Made by a program: the position numbers and the translations under genes
The notes under the pieces: generated by a model
What the model saw: only the letters and a program-made list of their open reading frames with translations
Databases searched by the model: none
Told to the model about the DNA's origin: nothing
In this document: piece by piece, positions 22,095 to 23,861 of the stretch
Numbering within the stretch: the first letter of the stretch is position 1
How the letters are laid out: each line of letters begins with the position of its first letter
Source of the DNA: Planctomycetota bacterium
GTDB taxonomy: Bacteria > Planctomycetota > Phycisphaerae > WQYP01 > JAJZKY01
DNA length: 23,861 nucleotides
Assembly (NCBI GenBank): GCA_021803885.1
Contig: JAJZKY010000004.1
Coordinates: 1-23,861 of the forward strand
Reading direction: 5' to 3'

Positions 22095-22557
22095 AAATTT
22101 TTGGGGTGAACCCCTTGTGTGCTGTTTTGCGCACGTCTGCAAAGTACTGTGATCGACGCGCAGCAGGGCAAAACGACTGAGGGCGGGATGTGCGAGGTTG
22201 CATGGCGAAGCCTCCCGGCAACGAAAAAGGCCCGGCCACAGGCTGGACTGGGTTCGATGCCGTCATCACCGGTCCCCAACCGCGAGGGACCGGTGGCACC
22301 TTCAGCGTGATTTAGGAAGCTCTTGAGATCGATGGCCACCCGCCCACCTGCCCACCCTCATCATGGTTTGGAATCGTCACCGGGACCGGGGCCACCAGCC
22401 AACTGAATGTGATGAAATGCAGTGCGTCCGCCTGCTGGAACCGTTTCAAGCCGCTCGGCATGAACCCATCTTAGACCCATACCGCCCGCTCATCGCAAAG
22501 AACGCGATGAATGATTACATGACAGCGCCGGCTCCTTCAGCTGAGTAGACTGGTAGC
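22095..22557. other. intergenic stretch before the insertion sequence
   Basis: No gene is supported. A 61-codon frame (22363-22548) ends just before the insertion sequence but has no ribosome site and no recognisable motif. Confidence 0.5.
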
Positions 22558-22595
22558 TGCTAGACGACCGTGTAGCTCGGGAGAAGGAGCCGGGC

Positions 22596-23657
22596 ATGAT
22601 GATTATAGGCTGTGATTTTCATCCCAGTTTTCAGCAGATCGCGTATGTGGATCAGGAGACCGGGGAGTACGGTGAGAGGCGGTTGGGCCATCGGGAAGAA
22701 GCGGTAGGGTTTTACGGTTCGTTGGCGGGCAGGCAGGTGCGGGTAGGAGTGGAAGCCACGGGGAACGACCGCTGGTTTCGCAAGCTGCTCGGCGAGCTCG
22801 GGTTTGAGTTGTTGGTTGGCGACGCCAGCGCGATTCATGCTTCGGCGCCGCGCGAGCAGCGGACCGACAAGCGGGATGCGCGGCACATCCTGAAGCTGCT
22901 GGTGGAGAATCGATTTCCTTCTGTCTGGCAGCCATCTGCCGGCAACGAGGCGCAGCGGCAGTTGTTGATGCATCGTTGCCGCCTGGTGCGGATGCGGACG
23001 CGGCTGAAGAACCAGTTGGATTCGATCGCCAAGAGCGAAGGGCTGACGGGTTCGCGGAAGTGGTCGAGCAAGCGCCGTCAGCAGATCGAGGCGCTGCCGT
23101 TGACGGGCTGGTATGCGGCGCGGCGGGCAGATCTGCTCCTGTTGCTGGATGGGCTGGAGCAGCGGATCCAGCCGCTGGACAGGGCGGTGGAGGCCGCGGC
23201 CAGGCAAGATGCCGAAGCACGTCTTCTGATGACCCATCCGGGCGTGGGTCCGGTCATCTCGCTGGCTTACGTGCTGGTGATCGGCGACTGGAGACGGTTT
23301 CCGCGCGGCAAGCAGGTGGGCAGTTACCTGGGGCTGATTCCGTCGGAGGCCTCCAGCGGCAGGCGCCAGCAGCAGATGGGCCACATCACCAAGCAGGGCA
23401 ACACACTGCTTCGCTGGCTGCTGGTGGAGGCTGCGACGACAGCCCAGCGGCACGATGCAGGCTGGCATCGGCAGTACGTGCGGCTGTCGAGGACCAAGCA
23501 TCACGGTGTGGCCAAGGTGGCGATCGCGCACAAGCTGGCGGTGCGATTGTATTGGATGTTGCGCTCCGGGCAGGATTACGGACAGATGATGGAGCGCGGT
23601 TCGCATGCGAGGCAGTCCGAGTGCCCCGTTGGTCGCAGTAAGAGACCGATTGAATGA
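22596..23657 (+). CDS. IS110/IS1111 family transposase (DEDD recombinase)
   Basis: The 353-residue protein catalyses RNA-guided excision and insertion of the element. The N-terminal RuvC-like DEDD domain shows IGCDFHP (D7), VEATG (acidic residue of the second motif) and TDKRDARH (paired Asp). The C-terminal Transposase_20 domain shows HPGVGPVISLAYVLVIGDWR and the serine-bearing IPSEASSG motif, then MGHITKQGN. AAGGAG (22584-22589) lies six bases before ATG 22596. The frame is complete, with all catalytic motifs, so the element may be active. Confidence 0.95.
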   Translation: MMIIGCDFHPSFQQIAYVDQETGEYGERRLGHREEAVGFYGSLAGRQVRVGVEATGNDRWFRKLLGELGFELLVGDASAIHASAPREQRTDKRDARHILKLLVENRFPSVWQPSAGNEAQRQLLMHRCRLVRMRTRLKNQLDSIAKSEGLTGSRKWSSKRRQQIEALPLTGWYAARRADLLLLLDGLEQRIQPLDRAVEAAARQDAEARLLMTHPGVGPVISLAYVLVIGDWRRFPRGKQVGSYLGLIPSEASSGRRQQQMGHITKQGNTLLRWLLVEAATTAQRHDAGWHRQYVRLSRTKHHGVAKVAIAHKLAVRLYWMLRSGQDYGQMMERGSHARQSECPVGRSKRPIE

Positions 23658-23789
23658 TTGGACGCCTCGCCTCTTTCCGCGAGGGAAGAGTTTGAACAGG
23701 AAATCATGGTGCTGTACCAGGCCGAATACATGGTTGGTGGAACCTGAAGGTTGCCATCGAGAGTGATTGAGAATCAAGGTGCGAGCTTG
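23658..23789 (+). ncRNA. predicted bridge/seek RNA region of the IS
   Basis: This non-coding stretch between the transposase stop and the right inverted repeat contains a hairpin, CCTCGC (23668-23673) with GCGAGG (23682-23687). In IS1111-group elements the guide RNA is encoded in the 3' non-coding region. Assignment is by position and family knowledge; the guide loops are not resolved. Confidence 0.5.
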
Positions 23790-23824
23790 GGTCGTCTAGC
23801 AACGAAAGAACGGTTTCCAACTAT

Positions 23825-23861
23825 GGTTCGAATCTCGGAAAGAACGTTCGAGATTCGAACC
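23825..23861. repeat. perfect 13-bp inverted repeat at the window edge
   Basis: GGTTCGAATCTCG (23825-23837) and CGAGATTCGAACC (23849-23861) are exact reverse complements with an 11-base spacer. It lies 24 bases outside the right inverted repeat of the insertion sequence. The repeat may extend beyond the window. Confidence 0.85.

Larger units (their letters stand above)
22558..23801 (+). mobile_element. IS110 family, IS1111-group insertion sequence
   Basis: The transposase gene is flanked by TGCTAGACGACC (22558-22569) and its exact reverse complement GGTCGTCTAGCA (23790-23801). AGCTCG follows inside both ends, shifted by two bases. Subterminal inverted repeats distinguish the IS1111 group from other IS110 elements, which lack them. 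True element ends lie some bases outside these repeats and are not determined. The non-coding part is short on the left (about 26 bases) and longer on the right (about 130), as expected for IS1111. Confidence 0.88.

Noticed and set aside
22363..22548. 61-codon frame left of the insertion sequence
   Set aside because: No ribosome site, no recognised motif and an unusual composition.
22560..23777. Minus-strand open frame of 405 codons across the insertion sequence
   Set aside because: It is antisense to the IS110-family transposase and lacks motifs.
23825..23861. tRNA T-arm (GGTTCGAATC) on either strand
   Set aside because: The bases around it do not form a T-stem on the plus strand and no other tRNA arm is visible; the motif belongs to the perfect inverted repeat.
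1..23861. CRISPR array or prophage
   Set aside because: No regularly spaced direct repeats and no phage structural or integrase genes were seen.

Overview
The window looks like chromosomal DNA of an acidobacterium (class Terriglobia, Acidobacteriaceae-like). I infer this from gene style and not from a search: high GC, an Ig-like repeat surface protein with a C-terminal hydrophobic tail, a GH28 pectin-degrading enzyme, GC-rich intergenic dispersed repeats and an IS110/IS1111 element.

Layout. 2-1645 (+): end of a large Ig-domain surface protein and a small outer-membrane-barrel-like protein. 1646-2570: repeat-rich intergenic DNA. 2571-3032 (+): ssb. 3142-4119 (+): amidohydrolase-2 family enzyme. 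4176-17805: the core locus, described below. 17977-19263 (+): secreted GH28 glycosidase. 19952-21247 (+): a 2OG-Fe(II) oxygenase and a Rid-family protein, preceded by a perfect CRP-type palindrome. 21248-22557: decayed DNA with a rhodanese remnant and a second, inverted copy of the dispersed repeat. 22558-23801: an IS1111-type insertion sequence. 23825-23861: a perfect 13-bp inverted repeat at the window edge.

The core locus is the main result. Two converging gene groups carry three dynamin-like GTPases. Around them are two proteins with a duplicated CxxC...CxxH module (one fused to a GTPase, one free-standing), two HEAT-type proteins, three DUF190 domains, an AAA/STAND-like ATPase, a calcineurin-like phosphoesterase, a divergent enolase and a family I pyrophosphatase. 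All three transcription units (eno-dynamin-DUF190-dynamin-HEAT; ppa-ATPase; phosphoesterase-HEAT-dynamin) have in their leader a sequence that folds as a fluoride (crcB-type) riboswitch. Each has the small 5' hairpin, the second stem, and the 3' GAUGACNCC-type strand that pairs back into the first loop. The ppa copy overlaps an intrinsic terminator. The phosphoesterase copy is followed by a 9-bp helix that would hide the Shine-Dalgarno sequence.

Enolase and pyrophosphatase are the classical fluoride-inhibited enzymes, and DUF190 genes often sit beside crcB. I therefore read 4176-17805 as a fluoride-induced stress regulon. Its unusual content is membrane-remodelling-type GTPases and zinc-module/HEAT proteins, with no fluoride exporter (CrcB or CLC-F) in the window. 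The riboswitches and families are seen in the sequence; the fluoride-dynamin functional link is inference.
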